A stretch of 27,644 nt of DNA from assembly GCA_000436115.1 (NCBI GenBank), contig FR894564.1:43755-71398 (forward strand), in the 5' to 3' direction. The notes under the pieces were generated by a model that saw nothing but the letters and a program-made list of their open reading frames with translations, was not told the DNA's origin and ran no database searches. This document shows positions 1 to 7,572 of the stretch, one piece after another. A program made the translations under genes and the position numbers. How positions within the stretch are numbered: the first letter of the stretch is position 1; every line of letters begins with the position of its first letter. Source of the stretch: Firmicutes bacterium CAG:534 (GTDB lineage Bacteria; Bacillota; Clostridia; Lachnospirales; Lachnospiraceae).

Positions 1-1009
1 AAAGCGTTTCATATTCCTCCGGCATCCTGCCGCCGTATTCCTCCATGACCATCCGGGCCGCCTTTCCAAGATTGCGCACCCTGTTATAATAACCCAGGCC
101 CTCCCAGAGCTTTAAAAGCTCTTCTTCCTTTGCCTGTGCAAGGGACTGTACATCCGGAAGGGCTTTCATAAAACGGTCATAATAGGGCTTTACGGCCTCT
201 ACCCTGGTCTGCTGCAGCATGATCTCCGAAACCCAGACATGGTATGGCGTAGGCTCCTCCCGCCAGGGCAGCACTCTTCTCCCCCGGTCATACCAGGCAA
301 GGAGAGGATCTGCAATTTCATCCAAAACAGATAACCGGACCTTTACGGGACGGTTTACCTTCATCTGCTGCGGAGTCACAACGCAGTCATAGGCAAGCAC
401 CTCCACGCCCTCCCTCCGGGCAGCTATCAGCGCTTTCCCAAACTCCGGCTGCATCTCATGATTGGGCTCAAAATAGCATACCCCTTCCATCTGTACCACC
501 AAAAGAAGGATCGCCCGGTATCCCTCCCTGTGCGCCTTTATCAGCTCCTGTATATGCTTCAGCGCACGCTCGGAAGGAGCGTCCGGAAAACGGACTGCGC
601 CGTTCTGTTCTAAAGTAACCCCCTTCACTTCTATAAACACTTTTTCAGAGCCGGTTTCCACATAAAAATCAAACCGGGAATTGTCATAGACAGTTTCCGG
701 CTTTACAAGCACCGTATCTCGAAACAGCCCCCCGCTCCTTAGCCATTCTTCTACCGCTTTGTTGGGAGCCTGGGAGTCCATATTGATCAGTTTTTCCCCC
801 TTTTGCACTGCTACCAGGTCATAGGCTGTGCTTCTTTCCGGCTTATCGCTCCTATTTAAATAAACCGTTGCCCCCTCCGTAAGCAGCTCCCGGCATCTGC
901 CGGTATTTTTTACATGAACCCTTTCCCTGTGCCCGTCCAGCATTGCATAGGCAATAAATCTGTTGGGACGCTCCAGAAACGTGCCCTCATGGATATGCTC
1001 ATATTTCAA
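1..1009 (-). CDS. SfsA-MutY fusion: SfsA nuclease domain joined to A/G-specific adenine glycosylase (3' end cut by window)
   Basis: One uninterrupted frame of 336 codons runs off the left edge. Residues about 1-222 match SfsA, a DNA-binding nuclease-like family: HEGTFLERPNRFIAY at the start, VKNTGRCRELL, NMDSQAPNKAVEEWL, then a PD-(D/E)XK-like core, SRFDF near residue 108 and FIEVKGVTLE near 122, followed by FPDAPSERALKH. From about residue 229 the frame continues as MutY, the glycosylase that removes adenine opposite 8-oxoguanine: LPWR at 247, then VSEIMLQQTRV with the expected catalytic Glu at 262, and LWEGLGYYNRVRNL. The iron-sulfur and NUDIX-like parts of MutY would lie outside the window. 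The start is TTG, chosen because SfsA homology begins there and AAAGGAG lies 10 bases upstream. It follows the DUF1653 gene by 19 bases. The two proteins are normally separate; the frame was checked by hand through the junction and no stop or frame change was seen. Confidence 0.88.
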   Translation of the reverse strand, partial: MKYEHIHEGTFLERPNRFIAYAMLDGHRERVHVKNTGRCRELLTEGATVYLNRSDKPERSTAYDLVAVQKGEKLINMDSQAPNKAVEEWLRSGGLFRDTVLVKPETVYDNSRFDFYVETGSEKVFIEVKGVTLEQNGAVRFPDAPSERALKHIQELIKAHREGYRAILLLVVQMEGVCYFEPNHEMQPEFGKALIAARREGVEVLAYDCVVTPQQMKVNRPVKVRLSVLDEIADPLLAWYDRGRRVLPWREEPTPYHVWVSEIMLQQTRVEAVKPYYDRFMKALPDVQSLAQAKEEELLKLWEGLGYYNRVRNLGKAARMVMEEYGGRMPEEYETL

Positions 1010-1028
1010 CTTCCGTTTTCTCCTTTGA

Positions 1029-1622
1029 TTAACGCAACCGATTGCACTCGAACCTTTCCAGTGTCAGAAGACAGTTCTTCAGTTCCTCATACCGCTCCTC
1101 GATCTCCCCGTCCTCAATTTCCAGATCTACAGAGATCGCCATGGTATTGATCATATCATCCGTAATCCGGTGGCGCATGGAAGCCAGGATATTCAGACGT
1201 TCCTCATAGGTGTCCGCATCCAAAAATTCCATAACCTGGGGATCCAGGACAAATTCCTCATCATCCTGCAAAAGCGGTCTGGGATCCGGCTTTGTCCCCT
1301 TTTCTTCCCGGTCGCCCTGCATAACGGCTTCCGGTATAACGGGCGGCTTCCCCTTCTCCTCCTGTCCGGGCTGCTTTTCTGCTGCTTCCGCGGCAGATAC
1401 CTTTTCAAAACGGTATTTCTGCAATACATCCGGATATTTCTGCCTATCTACCTCCTCCATAAACATGGAAAGAGGCCTTGCATATACTTTATAATCCCCG
1501 TAAAGAGCCTGGTAAACCACCAGCTCCTCTCTTGTCTCACTGTGAATGGCAAGTGTTACGATCTGATACAGGTTTCCCTTAAAATGTCTGTAGATCTCCT
1601 GTGGTCTGGGATACTCTCTCAT
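1029..1622 (-). CDS. DUF1653 domain protein
   Basis: A 197-residue protein whose first 65 or so residues match the DUF1653 family: a short basic start, then PRPQEIYRHFKGNLYQIV, ALHS-type and VVYQALYGDYKVYARPLSMF segments, ending near YRFEKV. The rest is acidic and low in complexity (about residues 70-120), followed by a helical tail with TDDMINTMAISVDLEIEDGE and a Cys-containing end. The start at MREYPRPQ is preferred over an in-frame ATG 33 codons upstream because GGAG sits 6 bases before it and the domain begins there. Function of DUF1653 is not established. It is the first gene of a unit with the SfsA-MutY gene, whose ribosome binding site overlaps the region just past this stop codon. Confidence 0.85.
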   Translation of the reverse strand: MREYPRPQEIYRHFKGNLYQIVTLAIHSETREELVVYQALYGDYKVYARPLSMFMEEVDRQKYPDVLQKYRFEKVSAAEAAEKQPGQEEKGKPPVIPEAVMQGDREEKGTKPDPRPLLQDDEEFVLDPQVMEFLDADTYEERLNILASMRHRITDDMINTMAISVDLEIEDGEIEERYEELKNCLLTLERFECNRLR

Positions 1623-1655
1623 AAAAATCTCCATTCCGCAAACGCTTTGGCTCTG

Positions 1656-1710
1656 GGCCTGCAGGCTCCCTGCGGCCAGGACTGTTTTGTGGCGTCTGCA
1701 GCACAAACAG
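1656..1710 (-). promoter_or_regulatory. Two hairpins in the leader of the DUF1653 gene
   Basis: Between the promoter and the chosen start are two inverted repeats. One pairs 1682-1691 with 1702-1710 (CTGTTTTGTG against CACAAACAG, one bulged base). The other pairs 1656-1665 with 1669-1677 (GGCC and GCAGG arms, one bulged base, 3-base loop). No U-run follows either, so they are not plain terminators. The role is unknown. Confidence 0.4.
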
Positions 1711-1736
1711 CCTATTACCATCCGTCAACTTCCTTT

Positions 1737-1765
1737 ATTATATCCCTTGTCCGTTTCCTTGTCAT
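1737..1765 (-). promoter_or_regulatory. Sigma-A-type promoter for the DUF1653 / SfsA-MutY unit
   Basis: On the minus strand ATGACA (5 of 6 to consensus) and TATAAT (6 of 6) are separated by 17 bases. Transcription would start about 110 bases before the DUF1653 start codon. Confidence 0.65.
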
Positions 1766-1828
1766 TCCCCTTTTTCAAATGGATGCTGCCTGAATTTACC
1801 TGCAAAATAATTGTCATAGAATGCATGC

Positions 1829-1875
1829 AAAAAACCGGACTGTGAAATTCACTGCAAACAGCCTCACAATCCGGT
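1829..1875 (-). terminator. Rho-independent terminator after the phosphoribosyltransferase gene
   Basis: Arms ACCGGACTGTGA (1834-1845) and TCACAATCCGGT (1864-1875) pair over 12 positions with one G-T pair. On the minus strand the hairpin is followed by a run of six T. The loop of 18 bases is long. Confidence 0.7.
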
Positions 1876-1943
1876 ATTTACCATAATTTTATGTCTTTAT
1901 GAGCAGATTCTTTTTCAGGAGTCCTGAATATGTCTTTATTTCT

Positions 1944-2585
1944 CTATCTGATTCTGGAATATCCATATCCATTTGCAAACGCATCGATGCATTTTCCTTC
2001 CTTGCAAAGAGTACATCCTTCCGGATTGTATGCATGATAATCCGGAATATCCGAAATATAAAACAGTGATTTAATCGGGACTCCCATCAGGCTGTTTGCT
2101 GCACTAAATACAGAACTGATTCCGCTGATCTTTGCACCATAGTAGGTAAGTGCCTGTGTTGCCTTTGAAATCGTCTGTCCTGTAGTCGCAGATGCCAAAA
2201 GCAGAAGCACATTTTTACCTTTAATCATAGGAAGAAGATTTTCTCTGAATAAGAGCTGTCCTGAATTAATGTATTCAGGAGTGATAATATAAATAGTGTT
2301 ATGTGCATTCATGGAATAAATACCGGCGCGTGTCAGTTCCTCTGCAAGAAAAGCCCCGATGATTTCGCACCCGTCAATACAAACAATCGTATCAACAATC
2401 GTATCAAGCGCAATCTGCTTGGAAAGTTCTCTCGCTGCTGCAGAAGCTTCACTGAGTCTGGATTTCAAAGTGGTCATATCCAGAAAATAATTTACATGTG
2501 AATTCGGTGTTACAAAGTGACCTGGAATTGCCTTAAGAACAACATTCGGGTTTGATTTTGACTTGATTTTAACCATTTCCTGCAT
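1944..2585 (-). CDS. Orotate phosphoribosyltransferase-like protein
   Basis: A 213-residue protein of the phosphoribosyltransferase fold, closest in pattern to orotate phosphoribosyltransferase-like proteins of Clostridia. Residues 68-95 (IVCIDGCEIIGAFLAEELTR) and 98-104 (IYIITPE) fit the core sheet, and IKGKNVLLLLASATTGQT (121-138) occupies the place of the PRPP-binding loop. The usual acidic pair of that loop (normally DD before the TTG) is replaced by Ala-Ser, so substrate use is uncertain. The C-terminus has CTLC (191-194) followed by a GYGYS segment. The start has AGGAGG 7 bases upstream. It stands alone, with its own promoter and terminator. No other pyrimidine gene is nearby, so a role in pyrimidine synthesis is only a family-level guess. 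Confidence 0.72.
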   Translation of the reverse strand: MQEMVKIKSKSNPNVVLKAIPGHFVTPNSHVNYFLDMTTLKSRLSEASAAARELSKQIALDTIVDTIVCIDGCEIIGAFLAEELTRAGIYSMNAHNTIYIITPEYINSGQLLFRENLLPMIKGKNVLLLLASATTGQTISKATQALTYYGAKISGISSVFSAANSLMGVPIKSLFYISDIPDYHAYNPEGCTLCKEGKCIDAFANGYGYSRIR

Positions 2586-2589
2586 AATT

Positions 2590-2765
2590 TTTCCTCCTTA
2601 CTTGTTTCCAGTGTCTCACCGGAATGGGCGGTGACCTCCTGCGTTGTTGCTGAAATTGTTTCAGTCACATTGATAACCTGCTCATTTTCATTAATAAAGT
2701 TCCTTTACCATATTATCAAGGCTGCCAGAGGCACCATTGTCACGTTTACAAATCACCTTCTTCAT
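2590..2765 (-). pseudogene. Frameshifted chemotaxis-receptor-like fragment in the phosphoribosyltransferase leader
   Basis: Two adjacent frames translate to a helical, receptor-like sequence. The first begins at an ATG at 2765 and contains GASGSLDNMVKELY before a stop. A shift of one base continues as NENEQVINVTETISATTQEV and then TAHSGETLETS. The second part has the heptad pattern and Thr/Ser/Gln/Glu content of a methyl-accepting chemotaxis protein signalling helix. No other part of a receptor was found. The fragment lies between the promoter and the start codon of the phosphoribosyltransferase gene. It could be a relic of a larger gene or a reused leader; the family match is from pattern only. 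Confidence 0.5.
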
Positions 2766-2798
2766 GTTTTTTATCAAATTATATAATTTATATAAAAA

Positions 2799-2828
2799 AT
2801 TATATCATATTTCCGGCATAATATACAA
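2799..2828 (-). promoter_or_regulatory. Candidate promoter for the phosphoribosyltransferase gene
   Basis: TTGTAT (4 of 6) and TATAAT are spaced by 18 bases on the minus strand, in a very A+T-rich stretch. The leader would be about 200 bases and would include the receptor-like fragment. Confidence 0.5.
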
Positions 2829-2856
2829 TACATTTTTCCTTGTGTTTCCGCATTCC

Positions 2857-2885
2857 TTGTCATCCCTGACCTGATGTAGTATGAT
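2857..2885 (+). promoter_or_regulatory. Sigma-A-type promoter for the DUF362 ferredoxin gene
   Basis: TTGTCA and TATGAT (5 of 6 each) with exactly 17 bases between them, about 40 bases before the start codon. Confidence 0.7.
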
Positions 2886-2923
2886 AAAAAGGAAAATAAA
2901 TTATCTGCAGAATGGAGTTTTTT

Positions 2924-4039
2924 ATGATACAGACCATGCATCTGGTTTCCTCCTACCAGGAGGAACTTATTTACCCGGCAATCTGCAAATCCATGGACGC
3001 CCTCTCTATCGCAGAGGATATGCGCCCCGATCTGAAGGTAGTGATAAAGCCTAATCTTATTATGGCCAAAAGCCCCGACTACCCGGTAACCACCCACCCT
3101 CTTGTCATCAAGTGCGTTGTCCGCTGGCTGAGGGAGCACAAGGTGGAACACATTACCCTGGCAGAAAGCTCCGGCGGACTGTACAATGCGGAATACATGA
3201 AAAATGTGTATCATGTCTGCGGGCTGCGCCCCTTAGAGCCGGAGCTTACCCTTAACATGGACTTTTCCGCAAAGACTGTACAGACTGCTCCCGGCTTTGT
3301 CAATCATTCCTTCCATCTGATCACTCCTATTGTGGAGGCCGACTATATCATTAATATCTGTAAGCTCAAGACCCATTCCATGACGGGCTATTCCGGCGGC
3401 ATCAAGAACCTTTTCGGTACGATCCCCGGCCTGGAAAAGCCACAGATGCACTATCGCTTTCCCGATATTGAAGGGTTTTCCAATATGCTGCTTGAGCTTG
3501 CCCAGACGGTTTGCCCGGATCTCACCATCATTGACGCCATCGACGCCATGGAGGGCAATGGGCCTACAGGCGGCACCTCCCATCCCCTTCACATGCTTCT
3601 TGCTGCCAGGGATTTTTATACCCAGGATCATTTTGCAGCGGGGCTCATGGGTCTTGATCCCATGCAGATCGTCATGATCCGGCAGGCTGTTGAAAAAGGC
3701 CTTGCAAGACCGGAGGAGCTTGTCCTTAAAGGCGATCCCATTCCCACAGATCTGTCCCCCTTTGTGGTACCGGATACAAAGCGCCTTGACTTTGCCAGCT
3801 TCCTGCCCGGCTTTTTGCGAAAGCCCTTTGCCAAGATTGCAGGCAGGCTGTTTAAATCCTACCCCCAGCTTGACAAGGAACGCTGCGTGGGCTGCGGAAA
3901 ATGTGCGGAAAGCTGCCCGGCCCATATTATTAAAATTGAAAACAAAAAAGCTCACTTTCAAAAAAGGGGCTGCATCTCCTGCTTTTGTTGTCAGGAAATG
4001 TGCCCCATGAAAGCAATTTCTGTGAAAAAGGCTCTTTAA
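2924..4039 (+). CDS. DUF362 domain protein with two [4Fe-4S] ferredoxin clusters
   Basis: A 371-residue protein. The N-terminal three quarters match DUF362: VVIKPNLIMAKSP, then VTTHPLVIKCVVRWL, ITLAESSGG, and IINICKLKTHSMTGYSGGIK NLFG-type segments, with IDAIDAMEGNGPTGG further on. The C-terminus carries two ferredoxin motifs, CVGCGKCAESCP and CISCFCCQEMCP, each able to bind one [4Fe-4S] cluster. A soluble redox role is expected, but the partner and substrate are unknown. The ATG at 2924 is preferred over an ATG four codons upstream because GGAG lies 6 bases before it. The gene has its own promoter and converges on the chemotaxis receptor, overlapping it by 4 bases. Confidence 0.85.
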   Translation: MIQTMHLVSSYQEELIYPAICKSMDALSIAEDMRPDLKVVIKPNLIMAKSPDYPVTTHPLVIKCVVRWLREHKVEHITLAESSGGLYNAEYMKNVYHVCGLRPLEPELTLNMDFSAKTVQTAPGFVNHSFHLITPIVEADYIINICKLKTHSMTGYSGGIKNLFGTIPGLEKPQMHYRFPDIEGFSNMLLELAQTVCPDLTIIDAIDAMEGNGPTGGTSHPLHMLLAARDFYTQDHFAAGLMGLDPMQIVMIRQAVEKGLARPEELVLKGDPIPTDLSPFVVPDTKRLDFASFLPGFLRKPFAKIAGRLFKSYPQLDKERCVGCGKCAESCPAHIIKIENKKAHFQKRGCISCFCCQEMCPMKAISVKKAL

Positions 4040-5526
4040 GACTGACTGATCTCCATCAGGCTCTTTGAGACCATACCCACCCTTGTAAAGGAAGCGGTTA
4101 CATCCTCCACTGCCTTTTTCTGATCCTTGGTCTTTTCCGTGATCTGGTCAGCCTGCTGCAGACTGCTTTGTACATGCTGCTGCATCTGATCGGCCATGGA
4201 AAGGACTTTTCCGCTGAATTCTTCGGTTTCTGCGCTGGATGCAGAAACCTCCTTTGCCATATCCTTGGAGGAAAGCTGAAGTGTTCCCAGCTCACCGGCC
4301 TCCTTGCTGACCTTTCCAAGCTGCTCAATGCCCTTTGCAATATTGCTCAGGTTCTCATGATTGGATGTCTCCACCTCATGTAAAAGTCCGTAAATCTTCT
4401 GTAAGATGCCGGAAATCGCATCACTTGCCTGCTTGGAGTTATCTGCTAATACCCTGACCTCCTCTGCAACCACGCTAAAGCCCTTGCCCATTTCTCCGGC
4501 TCTGGCTGCTTCAATGGAAGCATTCAGCGCAAGGAGATTGGTCTGGCTTGTAATATTTGCTATGGTGGAAGCAAATTGTGAAATCTCATGCATGCCGCTT
4601 TGCAGGCTTTCAATGGATTTTTCCGTGGTCATCGCCGATCTCTCGATCCCTTTCATTTCTCCTGCGGTTTCGTCCATCAGCCTGATATAATCCCCCATCC
4701 TCTCGGTGGTCTTTTCGGAAATCTCAAGCATCTTTCCCGCCTTGTCGCCGATCTCATTGATGGTGCCGTTCATCTCCTCCATAGATCTGCACACACTGTT
4801 TACAAATTCCAGACTGCTGCTGCAATCCTGCTGGGTTACCTGCGCCGCCTCGGAAATCATCTGGTTGGAATCCCCAAACGCCCGGATACACTCATCCAGC
4901 TGCTCTACAACACCGCCAAGCTCCTTGGATGCGCTGTTACACTTCTCGACCATATCTGCTACCTGTTTGGTATCTGCAAATCTGAGCAGCATTTTGTGGG
5001 ATGCGTCTGCAATCCTCACGCAGATCATGCTCATCACGATGGCTTCCAGCAGAAACCCTGCGGATCTGCTGACAAACCAGGTAAAGCTGCTGTCAAATTC
5101 CACCTGCTGCACGCCTAAGGATCGGAAGTACAGGGATATGACCAGCATCACATAGCTGATCACGGAAATCCTCAGCGTGAACTTCCTATCATAATAGAAA
5201 ATACTGAAAACCATTGCCAGCGCATAAGTCATATAAATACCGATGGTAGCATTGGTTGCCATCAGGGATACGATCAGCCCAAGCGACAATGCACAGGCAT
5301 ATTTCATAAATCCAACCGGGGCATTGCATTTTTGAAGCAAAGAAGGCCCCATTGTCACGATCACTCCGGCAATCGTAATGGGAATCAGATCCATCACCTT
5401 TGACTGAAACACCCCTACCGCTGACAGAATGATCAATAACGGAAAAACGATCACTAGCCATCTGAGTGCCTTTACTGCCGTACGGGTAACCGATACATCA
5501 TTTTCATAAAAAAAATCATTTGTCAT
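4036..5526 (-). CDS. Methyl-accepting chemotaxis protein with a multi-span membrane sensor
   Basis: A 496-residue receptor. The first 180 or so residues hold about five to six hydrophobic segments (for example LRWLVIVFPLLIILSAVGVF and IVMSMICVRI) with short loops, so there is no large extracellular ligand domain. The rest is a long helical signalling region whose hairpin tip, ITSQTNLLALNASIEAARAG followed by EMGKGFSVVAEEVRVLAD, is the CheA/CheW-binding signature. No HAMP domain is obvious. The start at MTNDFFYEN is preferred over a start 16 codons upstream because GAGGGG is 7 bases before it. No flagellar or che genes are in the window. The ligand is unknown; membrane-embedded sensing is an inference. 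Confidence 0.9.
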   Translation of the reverse strand: MTNDFFYENDVSVTRTAVKALRWLVIVFPLLIILSAVGVFQSKVMDLIPITIAGVIVTMGPSLLQKCNAPVGFMKYACALSLGLIVSLMATNATIGIYMTYALAMVFSIFYYDRKFTLRISVISYVMLVISLYFRSLGVQQVEFDSSFTWFVSRSAGFLLEAIVMSMICVRIADASHKMLLRFADTKQVADMVEKCNSASKELGGVVEQLDECIRAFGDSNQMISEAAQVTQQDCSSSLEFVNSVCRSMEEMNGTINEIGDKAGKMLEISEKTTERMGDYIRLMDETAGEMKGIERSAMTTEKSIESLQSGMHEISQFASTIANITSQTNLLALNASIEAARAGEMGKGFSVVAEEVRVLADNSKQASDAISGILQKIYGLLHEVETSNHENLSNIAKGIEQLGKVSKEAGELGTLQLSSKDMAKEVSASSAETEEFSGKVLSMADQMQQHVQSSLQQADQITEKTKDQKKAVEDVTASFTRVGMVSKSLMEISQS

Positions 5527-5589
5527 TTTCTTTCCCCTCACTTTTGTTTGATTTCCCACTTTTTGTATACGCACAGATATATATTAAAG

Positions 5590-5617
5590 AATATCATAAG
5601 TGAAGGGGTGTTTTCAA
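5590..5617 (-). promoter_or_regulatory. Candidate promoter for the chemotaxis receptor
   Basis: TTGAAA and GATATT are spaced by 16 bases on the minus strand in the 131-base gap before the receptor. The -10 element is only 4 of 6. No clear sigma-D motility promoter was seen. Confidence 0.35.
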
Positions 5618-5657
5618 TTCTCTTTTGACAAATTACTCTTTTTGGTCACAAAATTTC

Positions 5658-6221
5658 TCATTTATCTGTCCAGATGACGGGAGGCTGATCCGGTAAATGT
5701 TCTCCGATCATTTTTTCCATCCAGACCATATTGTACCATCTTCCAAATTTATAGCCGCATTTATGGAACTCCCCGATCAGTTCATATCCCAGTCTTTCAT
5801 GAAACAGGATGCTGTTCCTGGTCAGATATTCGTCCTCCTTTTCCGGGGCGGCAATACAGGCATACAGATTTACAATGTTCTGCTGCTTCAGCATGTTTTC
5901 CAGGGCAGCATACAGTCCGCTGCCAATTCCCTGTCTTCCCAGTCCCTTTCGCACATAAATGGAGGTCTCCACTGCCCAGTCATAGGCTGCTCTTCCCTTA
6001 AAGGCGCCTGCGTACGCATACCCGAGAATTTCTTCTCCCCTGCAGGCAACAAGATAAGGATATTTTTTCTTTGTATGCCGGATCCTTTCTTCAAATTCTG
6101 CCCTGGAGGGCACTTCATACTCAAAGGTGATGGCCGTTGTCTCCACATACGGCTTATAAATGGCAAGAAGCTCCCCTGCATCACCGGGCACCGCTTCCCG
6201 TATCTCAAACTCTGTTTTCAT
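5658..6221 (-). CDS. GNAT-family N-acetyltransferase, phosphinothricin-acetyltransferase-like
   Basis: A 187-residue acetyl-CoA-dependent N-acetyltransferase. It begins with the subfamily pattern IREAVPGDAGELLAIYKPYV followed by TAITFEYEVP. The acetyl-CoA loop is GLGRQGIGSGLY, and the end has FHERLGYELIGEFHKCGYKF and WYNMVWMEK, all typical of the phosphinothricin/methionine-sulfone acetyltransferase group. Natural substrates of such proteins vary widely, so the substrate is unknown. AGGAA lies 7 bases before the ATG. The gene follows sigF by 42 bases on the same strand with no obvious terminator, so it may be transcribed with the spoIIA operon; whether it works in sporulation is not shown. 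Confidence 0.85.
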   Translation of the reverse strand: MKTEFEIREAVPGDAGELLAIYKPYVETTAITFEYEVPSRAEFEERIRHTKKKYPYLVACRGEEILGYAYAGAFKGRAAYDWAVETSIYVRKGLGRQGIGSGLYAALENMLKQQNIVNLYACIAAPEKEDEYLTRNSILFHERLGYELIGEFHKCGYKFGRWYNMVWMEKMIGEHLPDQPPVIWTDK

Positions 6222-6263
6222 TTGTATCTTCCTGTCCTTTCTTCCGGAATATGCGCTTCTATT

Positions 6264-7013
6264 TTAACACTTCTGCTCTGCTTTGTCCTGCCTTTGCACA
6301 ATTCTCTGCCTCATCATCAGGAGGATCTTTTTTTCCAGCCTGCTCACCTGCACCTGGCTGATCCCCAGATCCTTTGCCACTTCTGTCTGTGTCTTGTCCT
6401 GATAATAACGCAGGACAATGAGCCTTCGTTCCTGTCCCTTCAGTTCATCAAGGAGCTGATGGATCAGGAGCTGGTTCAGGATCTCTTCCTGCCCGTTTTT
6501 GCTGTGATCTGCAAGCTGATCCACCAGAAACAGTTCACTGCCGTCATTTTGATAGACCGATTTATATATGGATTCCACCTGCATATCCGCTTCCATGGCA
6601 AGCACCACCTCCTCAGGGCTGAGGGCCGCCTCCCTTGCCACCTCCTCAAGGGACGGCTCCCTGCCAAGTCCCGCATTCAGCCTCTGCCTTGCATACTTCA
6701 CCCTCATGCCGTTTTCCTTCAGGGTCCTGGATACCTTAATCAGCCCGTCATCCCGGATAAAACGCTTGATCTCCCCGGTGATAAGGGGCACTGCATAGGT
6801 GGAAAACTGTACGGAATATTCTGTATTAAATTTATCTATGGCCTTGATCAGGCCAATCACTCCGATTTGAAAAAGGTCCTCTGCCTCGTAGCCTCGTCCC
6901 AAGAAACGTCTTACGATATGATGGACCAGCCCCAAATTCTGTTCGATCAGTACCTCTCTTGCTTCCTTTTCTCCTGCCTGTGCTTTTTCGATCAGAATTG
7001 AGTTTTGTTCCAT
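6264..7013 (-). CDS. sigF: RNA polymerase forespore sigma factor SigF (SpoIIAC)
   Basis: A 249-residue sigma-70-family factor, the usual length for SigF. Region 2 is clear (GLVHHIVRRFLGRGYEAEDL, then FQIGVIGLIKAIDKFN and FSTYAVPLITGEIKRFIRDD), region 3 follows with VSRTLKENG and SLEEVAREAALSPEEV, and region 4 has the helix-turn-helix TEVAKDLGISQVQVSRLEKK. SigF is the first forespore-specific sigma factor, held inactive by SpoIIAB until septation. It starts 3 bases after the spoIIAB stop, with GAGGAG 6 bases upstream inside the end of spoIIAB, so the two are translationally coupled. Order with the two upstream genes matches the spoIIA operon of Bacillus and Clostridia. Confidence 0.96.
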   Translation of the reverse strand: MEQNSILIEKAQAGEKEAREVLIEQNLGLVHHIVRRFLGRGYEAEDLFQIGVIGLIKAIDKFNTEYSVQFSTYAVPLITGEIKRFIRDDGLIKVSRTLKENGMRVKYARQRLNAGLGREPSLEEVAREAALSPEEVVLAMEADMQVESIYKSVYQNDGSELFLVDQLADHSKNGQEEILNQLLIHQLLDELKGQERRLIVLRYYQDKTQTEVAKDLGISQVQVSRLEKKILLMMRQRIVQRQDKAEQKC

Positions 7014-7016
7014 AGA

Positions 7017-7535
7017 TTACTCCTCTTGCCTGATCCAGGGTGTGATCCCGATTTTTTTCTTCATTCGAATCAAGGTACCGTGCCAGGGACTGGAGATCAC
7101 CTCCAGATCATCCATAAACGCCTCCATGAACGCAAAGCCCATGCCGGATCTGTCCATTTCCGGTTTGGTTGTAAAAAGCGGCTCCATGGCTTTATCGATA
7201 TTTTCAATCCCCTTTCCCTGATCCTGCACCTCCACCAAAAGCACATCCTCCTCCAGCATGCAGCGCAGGTAAACGGGTTTTTCTATGCTTTCCGGCTTTT
7301 CCCGCAGAAATTCCTCATCATATCCATGGATAATGGCATTGGTCACCGCCTCCGAAACGGCTGTTTTGATATCGGATATTTCCTCGATAGTCGGATTTAA
7401 CGGCGCAATAAACGCAGCAACAGCAATCCTTGCAAATGCCTCATTGACGGATATGGCATCAAATGACATGCTCATTTTGTTTTTCATTACTGCCTGTGGT
7501 CTTACCCTGTTTTCTGTTTTCTGACTTACTTCCAT
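7017..7535 (-). CDS. spoIIAB: Anti-sigma-F factor and serine kinase SpoIIAB
   Basis: A GHKL-fold protein that binds SigF and phosphorylates SpoIIAA. The ATP-binding boxes are visible: SEAVTNAIIHGY (N box with the catalytic Glu and Mg-binding Asn), VEVQDQGKGI (G1) and RSGMGFAFME (G2). The classic family start MKNKMSMSFDAISVNEAFAR lies 16 codons inside; an upstream ATG at 7535 has GAGG with a 5-base spacer, whereas the ATG at 7487 has no good ribosome binding site, so the longer form (172 residues) is given with the shorter one as alternative. It sits between spoIIAA (37 bases upstream) and sigF. Confidence 0.94.
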   Translation of the reverse strand: MEVSQKTENRVRPQAVMKNKMSMSFDAISVNEAFARIAVAAFIAPLNPTIEEISDIKTAVSEAVTNAIIHGYDEEFLREKPESIEKPVYLRCMLEEDVLLVEVQDQGKGIENIDKAMEPLFTTKPEMDRSGMGFAFMEAFMDDLEVISSPWHGTLIRMKKKIGITPWIRQEE

Positions 7536-7572
7536 TTTTACCTCATTCCTGCTTTCTATCTTTTTCTGTTTT

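Noticed and set aside
2774..3214. A 146-codon minus-strand frame opposite the start of the DUF362 gene
   Set aside because: It lies antisense to a clear gene and its promoter, and has no recognisable domain.
5697..7001. A long plus-strand frame of 434 codons opposite the GNAT gene and sigF
   Set aside because: It spans two well-recognised minus-strand genes and their gap, shows no domain pattern, and is Cys-, His- and Leu-rich as antisense translations often are.
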